A stretch of 63,381 bases of DNA. Source: Ophioceras dolichostomum (lineage: Eukaryota > Ascomycota > Sordariomycetes > Magnaporthales > Ophioceraceae). The DNA lies in NCBI GenBank assembly GCA_003049485.1, contig PYST01000225.1, positions 1-63,381 on the forward strand, given 5' to 3'. Positions 34,344 to 45,534 of the stretch are shown here, one piece after another. Numbering within the stretch: position 1 is the stretch's first letter; every line of letters starts with the position of its first letter. The translations under genes were made by a program, and so were the position numbers. A model generated the notes under the pieces. That model made no database searches, had not been told where the DNA came from, and saw nothing but the letters and a program-made list of their open reading frames with translations.

Positions 34344-36318
34344 CTACGGAATCGGAGGCGACGACAGCGCGCCGGACGACTCCGACGACGCATCCGCCGC
34401 CGCCGCCACGGGAGTCTCCCTCCGCCCGCCGCCCCTCTTTTTGCCCGCGGCGGCGGGGGGAGGGGGCGGAGGCAGCTTCGAGGGGCCATTGAGCTTGAGC
34501 TTCTTGGGGGGCGACGGTATCTTGCTGGTGGACTGTTTCTTCTTGGGCGGCAGCACGGGCGTGGCTGATGACGGGGGGGGCATCGAGGGTGTCGTCGCCT
34601 CGGACGAAGCCTTCGAGTCGGCCGCGGCTGCTGCTGCTGCTGCTGCTGCCGCCGCCGCTTTGCTGGACAGCTGGCTGGCGGCCCGCTTTCGCTCGTTGCG
34701 CTCGTTGCGCTCGGTCCTCTCGCTCTTCTCCGGGGTGCCCTTCGGCGCGGGAGAAGGAGTAGCCGGGGGCGGCGGCGCCTTGCCTCCCTTCTTCTTGGTC
34801 TCCTTGGAGTCCTTGCCGCCCTTGACGTCCTTGCTCTCGTCGTCTCCACCTCCGTCGTCCGCCTTGGCCTCGACGTTGAGGTTCGACGTCGCCTTGGCGG
34901 CCGCCTTGTCCTTCTTAGCGGCCAGCGTCCCTTTAGTCTTGATAATGACCTTCCTCGTTGTGGTGGGTGACACCGCAGCCGGCGTCGCCGCGGCGGTAGT
35001 ACCGCCGGCGGCGCCTGCCGGGGATGGAGCAGCTGCGGCAGCAGCAGGGGCGGCGACGGCGGAGGCTGCAGAGGCAGACGCCGGCGTGGACGGGTTGGTC
35101 TTTTGCTTCTTCTTCTTGGGGGCACCTTTAGCGGCGGCGGGGTCCTCGTCGTCCTCGCCGTCCCTCATCTCGTCCGTGTCCCGCTTGCGGGGACTAGCCG
35201 CGCGGGAGCCGGGGAGGGGGGTGCCTTTCTGGCTGGACGGCGGGGTGCCACCCTCGCCGCCAGGGCCGTTCTTCAGCTTTTCGGCGGCGGTGCGGCCAGC
35301 GGTGCGGCCGCTGTTGCCGATGCACGAGCCCATGTGGTTGTTTAGTCTCGTGACGAGGATGCAGCGTTTGCACTTGCTGCACGTTGCCGACGGGAAGGAC
35401 AGGACGTTCGGCGGCCGGGCTGCGGCCCCGCCTTTCCCGAGCGCGAGGTTTGCCATATCTTCGCTGCCGAGGGCGGCCTCGATCACCGGGTCCAGCTTCA
35501 TGTCCTTCTTCTTTTTGCCCCTCCCTGGGCCCGGGGGCACCCATGTCTGGCCGTAGATGTCGAATCCGGGCTTGTCGATGAATGGGTGCTTCTTGCAGTA
35601 GGTTATGTTTGGGTCGGGTTTCTTCGCCCCTTTGCCGTCGGTTGGATGCAGCAGGCGCGGAAGGTGGCACCGGGGGCAAAGTATGTCCTTGACCTTTACC
35701 AGAGGATTCCCCTTCAGGGTCACTTTGCCGTGGTCGTATGTCGCGAAGTCGGTGTCGTACCTCAGGTCTGGCCTAGAATCGGCCGTCGCCGAGTCTGAGG
35801 CCCCGGCGGCCAGTTTCTCGATTCGGATCGCGGCGGTGGCAGCCTTCGCTTGTTTCTCGTCCCGGTGGACCTTAACCAACAAATCCGCTACGATATTGTA
35901 GAGGATATCATCCAGGACCGAGTGAGCCTGTATTTAGAAGAGGACGGTCAGGGATGCGCGTCTCGTGTTATACGCTCGGAGAGCCTCGAGAATATAGGGA
36001 CGTGTAGGTCGAGTGGGCGGAGAGAAGGTGCGAAGGAGGATTCGTTATGCTCGGGTGGCGGTCTTTTCGTCGTATAGTATGATTCGTAACATGCGGCAAC
36101 AGCAGCAGCAGCAGCAGTTTAAGGCCCCAACCTTCGCGATGAGGGTGATGTTATCTGAGGTCGAGCCAGGAGAGACAGAGACCGTGAGAACTTACGAGCA
36201 TGTCCATTGGTCCAGCGCCGTCAGGAGAGACGACCACCTTCGCCTTGCCGGTCCTACTATGGGGCTGGGCGGGTTGGGTATTGCTGGCCTGGCCATTAGC
36301 ATGGCTGTTTCTGGGCAT
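34344..36318 (-). CDS. sgf11: SAGA-associated Sgf11-like zinc-finger protein, 568 aa
   Basis: Likely the Sgf11 subunit of the SAGA histone H2B deubiquitination module (nucleus). Exons are 36318-36196 and 35927-34344 (1707 nt with stop). The small first exon (41 codons, MPRNSHANG...) joins SVLDDILYNIVADLLVKVHRDEK, a helix resembling the N-terminal helix of Sgf11. A middle block has KGNPLVKVKDILCPRCHLPRL and a later Cys-Lys-Lys-His. A zinc finger follows: ATCSKCKRCILVTRLNNHMG plus SC (C-x2-C...H-x3-C), similar to the Sgf11 finger. The C-terminal 300 residues are a long A/K/P/S-rich disordered tail with a poly-Ala run, far longer than yeast Sgf11 (99 aa). Gene structure is well supported; the family name is from motif memory and less sure. 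Confidence 0.72.
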
Positions 36319-38283
36319 CGTCGTCGAGAGGCAGCGCGTTCCACGAGTGGAAGCGGCGAGGAGATTCGAGGAGTGCCTCAGCTATTTCGAGGTTGGGCGA
36401 TCGCGTGCGCCCGGCGCGGGCAAGAGTTGGGAAGCACCGGGGGCTCGTTCCAGTTGCACACTGGCGCCGACAAAGCAAAGAAAGAAAAGAAGAGAAGAAA
36501 AGAGAGAGAAAAAAAAAAGAGGAAGTCGGAAAGCACCAGGACTCCCACAGAGACAAAGGACGTGCAGGAAGAAAAAAGAAAGAAAAAAATGAGCACAGAA
36601 CCAGCCTCAGCAGAGCCGCGCTGCTGATATGTTGAAAGGGGCTGAAGCGTAGGGTAGAAATATCATGGCACTGAAAAGCCAATCAAGTAAGATAATATGG
36701 GGGGGAAAAAACGAAGCAGGCGAACTCTCTATTGACCATGTAGAGCAACGAAAGGCTGGCTGGCGACTTGGACGTTTTTTTCCGAACGCGGTAGCAACGG
36801 CAGGATACTCGATGGCTGTATGTTGATCGATCACCGTTCACCACGGACTGTGCTAGTGGTAGTCGCTGTAAAATCAAGGTCAACTCGAGGTTGTTCAGGA
36901 CGGCCAGCCCCGAAGCTCAGCGGTGGAGTTTCCAGGATCTCACATTTCCGACACTTTTTTCAGTGCATGCATGTCCCTGAATTAGGTCATTGCTTCTGCA
37001 GCTTTCAGGTCAGATTCCTACCTGGGAAAAAAAAGAGCCGCCCCACACACACCCTCCACCAATCTTATCGCGATGAGAGTGCGTCCGACAGATCTTGGCA
37101 GCGGCAGTATCCTGCCTCACCGCCCCAGTCAGGGCCAACAGTCCAGCGAGAGGCATGAAGTTCCTGACTGACTGGAATGGATACTCGCCGAAGACCAAGA
37201 ACTACGAGAGCTGTGCTGTCCCAAACAAACCCTAATCTCTTCCACACCTCCGATTTCCCAAGTGCTCTCGTTCACAGTCCAGCCCTAGAATCTCCATCTG
37301 AACTACCTACCTACACTTCCCGAGCCGCCTCTCTCCTTCGTTTCAGGCAGATCAAACTCGTGTCCGGCACAGTGGTCAGCCAACGTGGGAACCAAAGAGA
37401 CAGGGAGACGCAGGGAGAGGCCGGGAGCGGCTGACTGGGTGGCCTGAAAGTCCCTGCAGAGCTCCGCCCACACCGTTCGAAGCCGACGTCGATGTTCCGA
37501 TGCGGTCCCGGAACAGCGGGGTATTTTGTTAGTTCGAGATCCAAGCCTGGCTGTCAACGTTTTCTCTCTCTCCTGCCAGTTCGGGTCAGTTCGGTTCTCT
37601 GGGGAATGTTTGGGTAGCATCAGAATACTACTATCATAGATCAGAGCCAAGCAAGCCCACATGCAGTCTACTGGATGTAATGTAATACTATCTACGTGAT
37701 ACCTGCGCTGCAGGGAGCCGCAAGAAAATTCTCAGTCGACTGGCAATTCTCGCCAAATCGTGATGTCAGGTGCAATGCCGTAAGCATATCCCACAATGCC
37801 GCCGAGATCGTGCCTATAGCAATTGCCTACGGACCTAGACGGGAAGCGACGCCTTGAGAGGAGAATAAAGAAGTTTATAACAGGGAAGTCGCGCCAAAAC
37901 GTCCACTAGTGAGATCAAACCAACTGTGGAAAGAGCGAGCTGGGTCAATGTCAAGTCTCGACCACGAGCCAACACCAGAGAAAGCCAACGGCAGCGAACA
38001 CAACATCGACCAGAAAATCTCATCAACTCAGAGTTTATGTTCCACATCTCCAACTTTGTACTTTGCACAACCAGGAGGCGGAATCAAACCCGCGAGAATT
38101 GATAGAATACACAACCTTATCACAGCTCATCACGGACTATCACATTCCCTCAGCTTGGTTCCGCAGGGTGTTCGGCGCGGTCTAACGAAGCCAACCACCC
38201 ACCCAGGCTCGGTCGCTACCACCAAGGTACCCAGCGCGTGGAACAAGCCAAGTCGGCCTTTTGTTTGTTTTTTGTTTGCCAAC
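36319..38283. other. Divergent promoter region between the Sgf11-like and NAA50 genes
   Basis: The flanking genes point away from each other. No gene is supported. A purine-rich tract (GAAAAGAAGAGAAGAAAAGAG-like) lies at about 36475-36530, reading as pyrimidine-rich in the sense of the Sgf11-like gene. The NAA50 frame is open leftwards and includes an in-frame ATG at 37948. That would add 112 residues, but the added sequence looks like leader. Confidence 0.5.
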
Positions 38284-39303
38284 ATGGCCCCCTCCCACGG
38301 CCACAGTAGCAGCCAATCCTCAATTCTTTCATTCTTTCGGCCAAAAGATGGGGGCGACCAACAGCACAAGGAGGGCCTAGACCAGCAGGACCAACAGCAA
38401 GGCAACGATCCTGCTACAGAAGCCGCTACAGCGCAGCCAACCCCGCAGCAGAACCAGCAGGCGAGCCCGGTGCCGCCCCCTTCTCCGGGTCCAGCCCCGG
38501 TCCTAACGGCGGCGTCCACCTTCCCGGCCCAAGATTCTAGCTACACCCACAGCCCAGAGGCCGAGGCCGCCGCTGAGGCTGCCGCTGAGGTCGCCGCTGA
38601 GGCTGCCGCTGAGGCCGCCGTCGAGGCCGCCGTTGCCACGACGGCGATGCCCGCCTATGTTCCAGTCGAAACCTCCGCGGGAGTAACGGTGTTCGTCCCG
38701 ATGGTCTCACCGACGCCGCACCCACAGGCCTACGTCGTGCCCATTACTGCTGAGCACGTGTCGGCCGTGAGGCGCGTCAACAACATGCTCCTGCAGGTCA
38801 GCTACCCAGACTCCTTCTACGCGCGGGTCCTAGACCCTTACGCGTCGGGCCTCTTCTCACGCGCCATCGTCTGGGCCCTGGACGACGGCTCCAACAAGCC
38901 GCCGAGAGTCATCGGCTCGATCGTCGTCCGTCTCGACCCGTGCCCGTTCGAGCCCGGCGCCAAGCCTCCCCGCCAGGCGCTGTACATCCAGTCCCTCACG
39001 CTGCTGGCGCCCTACCGCTCGCTGGGCATCGCGACGGCCGCGCTGGAAGCCGTCATCAAGCACGCGGTCTCGCTGACCGCCAACAAGGCCGTCACGGGCC
39101 TCAACGTCACGGACATGTACGCCCACGTGTGGACCGAGAACCACGAGGGCCTACGGTGGTACGAGGCGCGCGGCTTCGTCCGCCAAGGCGACAAGCCCGA
39201 GAACGGGTACTACTTGAAGCTGAACCCGGGCACGGCCTGGGTTGTGCGCCGCCCCCTGGCTGTTGACGGCGGCGACGGGCTAGAGGAGGGTGACGTGGAG
39301 TGA
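38284..39303 (+). CDS. NAA50: N-alpha-acetyltransferase NAA50 (GNAT), extended fungal form, 339 aa
   Basis: Acetylates protein N-termini, mainly those beginning with Met, using acetyl-CoA. The GNAT domain at about residues 147-320 matches human NAA50: VSYPDSFYARVL (substrate side), ALYIQSLTLLAPYRSLGIATAAL with acetyl-CoA-binding R-S-L-G-I-A near residue 250, HVWTENHEGLRWYEARGF, and GYYLKLNP. The domain is flanked by extensions, as reported for Chaetomium and Neurospora NAA50. The N-terminus has QSSILSFF at residues 11-18, a perfect PIP-box pattern. A P/Q-rich stretch follows, then an Ala/Glu-rich helix-like repeat (AEAAAEAAAEVAAEAAAE) near 96-117. The start at 38284 has a good context (CCAACATGG). 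Single exon. A minisatellite begins just after the stop. Confidence 0.9.
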   Translation: MAPSHGHSSSQSSILSFFRPKDGGDQQHKEGLDQQDQQQGNDPATEAATAQPTPQQNQQASPVPPPSPGPAPVLTAASTFPAQDSSYTHSPEAEAAAEAAAEVAAEAAAEAAVEAAVATTAMPAYVPVETSAGVTVFVPMVSPTPHPQAYVVPITAEHVSAVRRVNNMLLQVSYPDSFYARVLDPYASGLFSRAIVWALDDGSNKPPRVIGSIVVRLDPCPFEPGAKPPRQALYIQSLTLLAPYRSLGIATAALEAVIKHAVSLTANKAVTGLNVTDMYAHVWTENHEGLRWYEARGFVRQGDKPENGYYLKLNPGTAWVVRRPLAVDGGDGLEEGDVE

Positions 39304-39373
39304 AGTGAAGTGATTCACTTAACGCAAAAAGGAGGACGGGAGAAAAGGAGAGAGAGAGCTGATGGGATGGATG

Positions 39374-39955
39374 GGGTCTAAGTATCTGTACACACATGCC
39401 TTGTCTTTCTTGTTTTCCCTAAGAGGGCCAACATCATTGCATCCCACTAATTCGTTGCGTTTTTTTGTTTCTCGGCATTCGTTACATGGAGAAGCCAAAT
39501 CGGCCGACACGAGGAAGGACCCCAGGTTGCAGCTGTACACACACACGCCTTGTCTTTCTTGTTTTGTTAAAGGGAGCCAACATTCTCACATCCCATAAAA
39601 TCGTTGCGTTAATCGTTGCGTTTTTTTGTTTTTGTTTTTTGTTTTTCGGCATTCGTTACATGGAGAAGCCAGCTCGGCCGACACAGAGAAGGACCCCAGG
39701 TAGTAGCTGTACACACACACGCCTTGTCTTTCTTGTTTTGCCGTAGAGGGCCAACATTATTACATCTCATTAATTCGTTCCTTTTTTTGGTTTTGTTTTT
39801 CGGCATTCGTTACATGGAGAAGCCAACTCGGCCGACACAAGGGAGGACCCCACGTTGCGTTTTTTTATTTTTTTATTTTTTTTTGTTTTGCACTCGGTAC
39901 GTGGAGAAGCCAACTCGGCCGACACAAAGAAGGACCCCAGGTAGTAGCTATAGCA
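39374..39955 (+). repeat. Tandem array of ~155-175 bp units downstream of NAA50
   Basis: The core CATTCGTTACATGGAGAAGCC followed by CGGCCGACAC and AAGGACCCCA starts near 39475, 39649 and 39803, with a shorter diverged copy at 39891. Between cores lie ACACACACGCCTTGTCTTTC, a GGGCCAACATTATTACATC-like segment and long T runs. A partial unit precedes the first core. Spacings are 174, 154 and about 87 nt, so copies differ by deletion. Confidence 0.85.
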
Positions 39956-39980
39956 CGAACGTGAGGGAGGTAGATCCCTA

Positions 39981-40116
39981 TACCTACGAGGATGCGGTAC
40001 CTACGAGGATGCGGTACCTACGAGGATGCGGTACCTTGGAGGATGCGGCACCTAGGAGGATGCGGTAGCTTGGAGGATGCGGTACCTTGGAGGATGCGGC
40101 ACTTAGGAGGACGCGA
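39981..40116 (+). repeat. Eight tandem copies of a 17-bp unit
   Basis: The unit TACCTACGAGGATGCGG repeats exactly three times from 39981. Five variants follow (TACCTTGGAGG..., CACCTAGGAGG...), each still 17 bp, ending at 40116. The unit length is not a multiple of three. Confidence 0.92.
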
Positions 40117-41118
40117 TACATCGACAGCACCCGGTGTAATAGGTTCTCAGCAGAGCAGATAATAATATGCGCAGGTTTGTACACGTTCGTTTCGTACCTG
40201 CACCTACCACGTGAAAGCCATGCAGCGAGTGTGCAATGGCTTCATTCAGCATCAAAGAGTGCGTCTTAGTTGTATGCTCAGGCGTTCAAGTTCCTTGCCG
40301 GGCATGTACAACAAGCCACAGATCCCCGATAGAGCTCGGCAGCCTGAACGGCTTGCTCGGTTGGACTTCTCCCCCCGAATAGAGTTTCTTTCAGACCCCA
40401 GATTGCTGTTCGGTCATTGTACCGATTCGACGAGTAAAGCTGCCTGCAGGTCACTACTCTCCTATTGGAGCAGAACGTGCGCTGTGCCCAAGGTGCCTTA
40501 GAATCCCCCTCCCTCCTTTGTCATTGGTGGGTGGGCAGTTCTTGTCAGTGAGTGCAACGGTCTGGACTGGCGGCATTGGCATGTAGGTCAGTAGCTCTTC
40601 TTACACATACCGGAACTGAGCATCCTTAAGATGTGTAGATGGTATTTCAATGATATGAGTCGCCAGTGCAGGTCACCAGAGGAGGTAGACAGGCAGACAG
40701 ATGCAGAACATGATTGGGATAGAGCGGGTTAAGGATTGATACCTCTGGTATCTGCCAGTACTCAACCCATCGCGGGAAGTTCAGAACAGACAGGACTACC
40801 TAGGTAGGTGGGTAGGTAGATACATCATAAACAAGGAGGGCGCAAAAAAACCAGAGGAAATTTGACCGCAGAAGGCTGGCTAAACCTGGATGTCTCGGCA
40901 TTAACAGCCTGAAAGAAAAACAGCGTTGATTGATGATCACGGAGCGGCCACTCCTGTACGCATACATGCGCGTGCCTTGTTAAATGCCCGTTCCAGTTCC
41001 GTATTTTTTTTATTTTGTCTCGTGTTGTTTCGAAGGCTTCATTTTTTAATCTTGCTGTATACCCTTCTTCTCCCCTTGCGTTGTCCTCTCTCTAAGGTAT
41101 AGGTATACCGAGGGAAGC
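40117..41118. other. Convergent intergenic region; no supported gene
   Basis: This holds the remaining 3' flank of NAA50 and the 3' flank of glucokinase. It includes a TACCTAGGTAGGTGGGTAGG motif at 40797-40816 and a T run near 41004. Nothing else is recognised. Confidence 0.45.
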
Positions 41119-42919
41119 TTACTCCGGGATGGTGGTGGGGGAGAGTGCGCTCTTCTCCATGCCCGCAGCGACGAGCGCAATCAGCGCAGCGCCGACCCCG
41201 GACCCATCCTGGGCGAGGCCGATGCGGATGCGCTTGGCCCCTTCCTCGCCGACGCCCTCGACGGCCCGCAGCGCCTCGAAGATCATCTGGCGGAAACCAG
41301 GGTAGAACTCGACCAGACTGCCGTCGACGCCGATGTCGATCGGCTCTCCGGCCCACGCCGGGTCGGTGAGCTTGCCCGTCTGCAGCAAGACGGCGGCGAC
41401 GGCGACGGCCGAGAGGCGCGCGGCGCGGCGGCCCACGGCTCCCGCGATGGCCTTGAAGGCCTGGGCGTCCTCGACGCTGGGCGACTGCACATCCAGCACA
41501 GCGCCCAGCTGCTTACGCAGGGCGTCGAGCCCGTCCGAGTCGTCCTTAGCGGCGTCGGACATGATGGCGCTGTCCAGGCCCCAGTGCTGGAGGATGCCCG
41601 AGTTGGGCCCCAGCTTGGACTCCGAGGTCGACGCGTTCTTGAAGAGCTGCACCTGGGTGTTGTTCAGCATGTCCACGAGGGCCAGCCGCAGGATCTCGCC
41701 CAGGAACATGCCCGACACGCGCTTCTCAAACATCTGGATGCCCGGGTTGTTGCTCTCCTTGTCGAGCGTCTGGTCCCAGGGCGTGTTGGGCAGGACGTTG
41801 AGCTGGTTGTCGAACGAGCCCCACTCGATGTTCATGACCATCTCGCCCGTCGACTCGTCGTACTCGCCCTTGGTCGGCTTCTTGAGCCGGCTGAGCTTTT
41901 CGATGTACGCGCCGTTGGTGCCGGTGCCGAAGATGGCGCCCAGGATGGTGCCCGACTTTCCGGGCGACGTGTAGGCACGCGCCATAAGCGTGCCGACCGT
42001 GTCGTTGACGAGCGCTGCCACCTTGACCGGGAGATGGAGCTTGTCGATCTCGGCCTGGAGGAGTGCGCACACGTCTTTGCCGATCGCGTCGGGGATGTCG
42101 AAGCCCTTGGTCCAGCGGATCAGGTTGCCCTTGTTAATGCCAACCTGGTCCACGGGGAAGCTGAATGTGAATCCCAGCCGGAAGGCCTGCTCGTCCCGGA
42201 ATCCGGCGGAAGAGCTGATGGTCTGGCGACGGCGAGTCGCAGCCTCAAAGTGGTCCTCGTGGTGCATTTTTAGGAAGACCTCGATTTGCTTGGCTAGGAA
42301 CTCGAACAGCTCCTGCGCCGTCTTGGCCGTCATCAGGTGCTTTGGGATCGCCACCTTGTTGAACGTGAGGTTGAACGTGCCATCGCCGTTTAGGAGCACG
42401 GAGCAGACCCTGAAGTTTGTGCCACCTAGGTCGACGGCCATGTAGAGGCCCTGGAGAGGAGAGGAAAGTTAGCGAAGGCCGCGAGGTTCGTGAGCAGGCG
42501 TGCGCACTTTCCGCACCAATCTTCAGGTGCTCGGACCGGTGCTGGGATATCTGCGGGCACAGCTGGTTGTGTCTTGCTTTTCATACCTTCTCTGTGCCAT
42601 TGGGGACTCCAGTGACGTATGATGGGATCTGGCTAAGACTAGTGCCGTCCTTCTCCAAGCCCTCCTCTGTGCAAGACAGTCACGCAGGTTAGCCATAGCC
42701 ATGGGCGCCGTGCCACTTGCGATGCAGATATGCAGCTCTGGAGCCCGCTGACGGACGGGAGTAGCCAGTAGGTAGCAGTGGGGAATGGGGGCAGCCGGGG
42801 AAGCATGCTTGTGGCACCATACCCATCTGGCGGAGGAACTCCTGGACGCTCTTGTTCACATCCTCGTCGGTGACCTCAAAAAGGTCGACGACCCGCTTGG
42901 TTTCCGCAGCGAGAGCCAT
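41119..42919 (-). CDS. glkA: Glucokinase, 502 aa, three exons
   Basis: Phosphorylates glucose to glucose-6-phosphate with ATP, the first step of glycolysis (cytosol). Exons are 42919-42823, 42666-42587 and 42450-41119 (1509 nt with stop). Visible hexokinase-family motifs are the phosphate-1 loop VDLGGTNFRVCSV near residues 65-77, the sugar-binding segment GFTFSFPVDQ near 150, ALVNDTVGTLMA with the catalytic Asp near 207, phosphate-2 IFGTGTNGAYIE near 230, NIEWGSFDNQL, and the adenosine-side GVDGSLVEFYPGF near 433. The middle exon encodes EEGLEKDGTSLSQIPSYVTG, typical of fungal glucokinases. Length fits fungal GlkA (about 490-500 aa). The frame upstream of 42919 has no ATG. Confidence 0.95.
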
Positions 42920-45534
42920 AGTCAATGGTCGCGAAGTCGGCGGGTCGGCAGGGAAAGGTCGGTTCGTGCACACAGGTGGCGGTAGCACCTGCGCGTGGTG
43001 GGCGGGAGGCGAGTATACGGCACGCAGCAGTGGATTGGTCTCGAAGAAGGACGGGTATGGCAACCTGGTGTCGCGGATGAAGATTTGAAGGACCTTAATT
43101 TTTTTATTTTTACGGGATTTCGTTAGTTCGCCGTCCCAAGAGCTCGGTTTTATACGACACACAAGAGCAGATTGGGCGGACTTGACAAGGTTCAACGGTG
43201 TGCAGTTCGGGTTGGCGAGGAGGGGCGCCGCAGCGTTGCTGGAGGAAGGATGCTATCTGTCTTGGTGCGGGGCAAACGGCCGCCGTTGACCTCCTCAAGT
43301 AGCCCAGCCAACTCTTAATGCGCCGTGCTCCTTTTTAGGTTGGGCTGCCCAGCACAACAGTGACGCCAACAACTAGGCACAGAAAAAGCCATCTAGGTAG
43401 GAACATAAGAAGCCGCGGGTGGGAGCAAAAAAATTAGGTAGAGGAAGAAAAAAAAAATAAACTCACCAATGCGAGGAGAAGGATTCCTGCCGAAGCCACA
43501 GACAGGAAAGCGAAGGAGGATTGTGGTTGTGCGTCCGTCCCCTTTTTGATGACGTTGTCGGGCTGGCGGCGTGGTGGTGTTCTCCGCGGGTCTTCTGCGT
43601 GGTTTTTATCCCCCTCTTGATCGCTGCTCCAGGCGCTGCCAGTACTTGTACTGCTGGAGCTGCTGCCCCCGTGCCCGACGCATCTGGTGCTGGTACTGCT
43701 GATGCTGCTGCGGGAATTATCCGCCGCCTCGGGGGTGCAATTGGGGTCAATTGCGCGCCCAGCGGCGCCGGAGCTCCTGGTTGGCGACACCTTGGCGGCT
43801 TATGTCGGCACTGGAGGAATATGACGACCTGCTCTGGGTAGGGAGCAAGGAGAATAAAAGAGGGAGAATCGGTCTACCCGGTTCGCCAATTCACAGCTCA
43901 ACGACGAAATGCGGGGGCCATACCAGCCAGACGGGGAATGGACGGGAACGGACGGGGATGGACTGCCGAACTGCTGATTTAAACGGCCCGGATAGAGCTC
44001 GAGATCATGGGACTCTCTCTATGAGGAGGACAATCTCGAATGCTGGGCTCCCACAACGACGAGGGAACACAGACGGACAGGAAAATGTGACCAGAGGAAA
44101 ACTCCAGAGAATGCGTACTCGGTGAAATTCCGGGCTTGGAAAGCAGGGAAAGACGCCGAGTGCTCCTGGGCTGTAGAGGGAGGGCAGAGGCGGACGGTAG
44201 AGAACAGAGGGCAGAGGGCAGCAGTCGGCTAGATATCCCGATTAGCGCATCCCGTACAGGGTGGCCAAGATGGTGTCTGCAGTTCCCCGGAACCGAGTCT
44301 TGTGATCTCCTACCTGTCCGGGACTCCGTCTGGACAGGACAGGCAGGCAGGTTTTCGTAGTGGCCGATGCAGACCAGGTGACGCAACAAGCGCGTTTGAC
44401 GAGGAAAGGGGATGATGGATGGTGACACGGCGATTCGAATTGGAGGCTAGTTCGGCCGCACCGAAGATGGGATGGAGAGAAATCGAAACAGAAGCAATCG
44501 AACGCAGGCTTGCTTGCAGACAACGAAGAAATTGGGTATCAAAGTATTCTGATTATAATGGAGCAGAGACGAAGGGCAAGTTGGGAGAAATGAAGTGAAA
44601 GGAGAGCGAGTGTCAAGCAGTCTTCAACAACGGCTTGGCTTGCAGCGCGAGACCTGGAATGGCTTCTTGCCCCCCTGCGAAACCCAACAAAAAAAAAGAA
44701 AAACCGGAGTTCCCGCGTTGTCTGGTTGCTCTTGCCAACTGGCTGGTGCATGTGTGCAGGCTAGAATCGCTTGCTTAACGTAGAACTTGACGTAGAGCGG
44801 ACCCTTCCTTCTTCGTGCACCAGAACACCAGAGAAGGCCTGGCAGCCTGGATGCACAACTCGCTCGCTTGCGGCCGGGCACGATAATTGCAGCAGCACGG
44901 CAGCCCGAACTATCAACACGATGGAAAGAGGAAACAGATGGAGAGAAAACTTCGGAGTATCAATTCTTCGAACATCGCGAAAGTAGGCGGGACCGGCTCC
45001 AGCTAATTACATACCTTCTACCTATCAAAGTTCACCATCGCCAAGGCTCTCCAGTTTCCAGTTGCTCACTGCCGTTCATGGTTGCAGCGGGGGGAAACCA
45101 TCCCATCCCAATCTCATCGCTTCAGGGGTCTCGACCGTAGTCTCGGGCACGTCGGTGGGGTTTTTGATCAAGTGGATGGATGCACGTTCGTTTACCGCTA
45201 GAAAGTCCCCTCAAAGTTTGCTGGACCCTAGAAAGGGCGCAACGGTTTGAAACGAATCTCTTGTCCGAAAAGCTTCATCATTCGACTAGGACGTCCTTGA
45301 TAAGTCGCCGTGGGCAGAGACATGACATACCAAGCCCCGCCCCGCAACCAAGTCTCGCAGGACAGGCAGCAATATTCGGTAAGTCAAGCTTCTATTTCTT
45401 CCTCCATGATGACACAGGCCCATATTCCGAATCCAAATCCCGATAAGTTCTTTGTTATCCCTCTCCCATCCAGACGCCAGCAAACCCTGCCAAGTCGACT
45501 TAAAAGCTGATCATGAAATATCGCCGCATCCCGT
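42920..45534. other. Intergenic region, 2.6 kb; one weak small-protein candidate
   Basis: The glucokinase promoter lies at the left and the 3' flank of the FHA-like gene at the right. A minus-strand open frame at 43434-43790 ends in a hydrophobic segment (FAFLSVASAGILLLAL) followed by a good donor (TTG|GTGAGT), but it has no ATG start. It is discussed as a finding rather than annotated. Nothing else is recognised. Confidence 0.4.

Noticed and set aside
34441..35556. 371-codon plus-strand frame opposite the Sgf11-like gene
   Set aside because: It reads as runs of A, G, L and S mirroring the Ala/Lys/Pro-rich tail of the real gene. No independent features.
37948..38283. Longer NAA50 start at the in-frame ATG 37948 (112 extra residues)
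   Set aside because: The extra sequence lacks codon bias and crosses T-rich leader, whereas ATG 38284 has a better context and places the PIP-like motif at the N-terminus. Not formally excluded.
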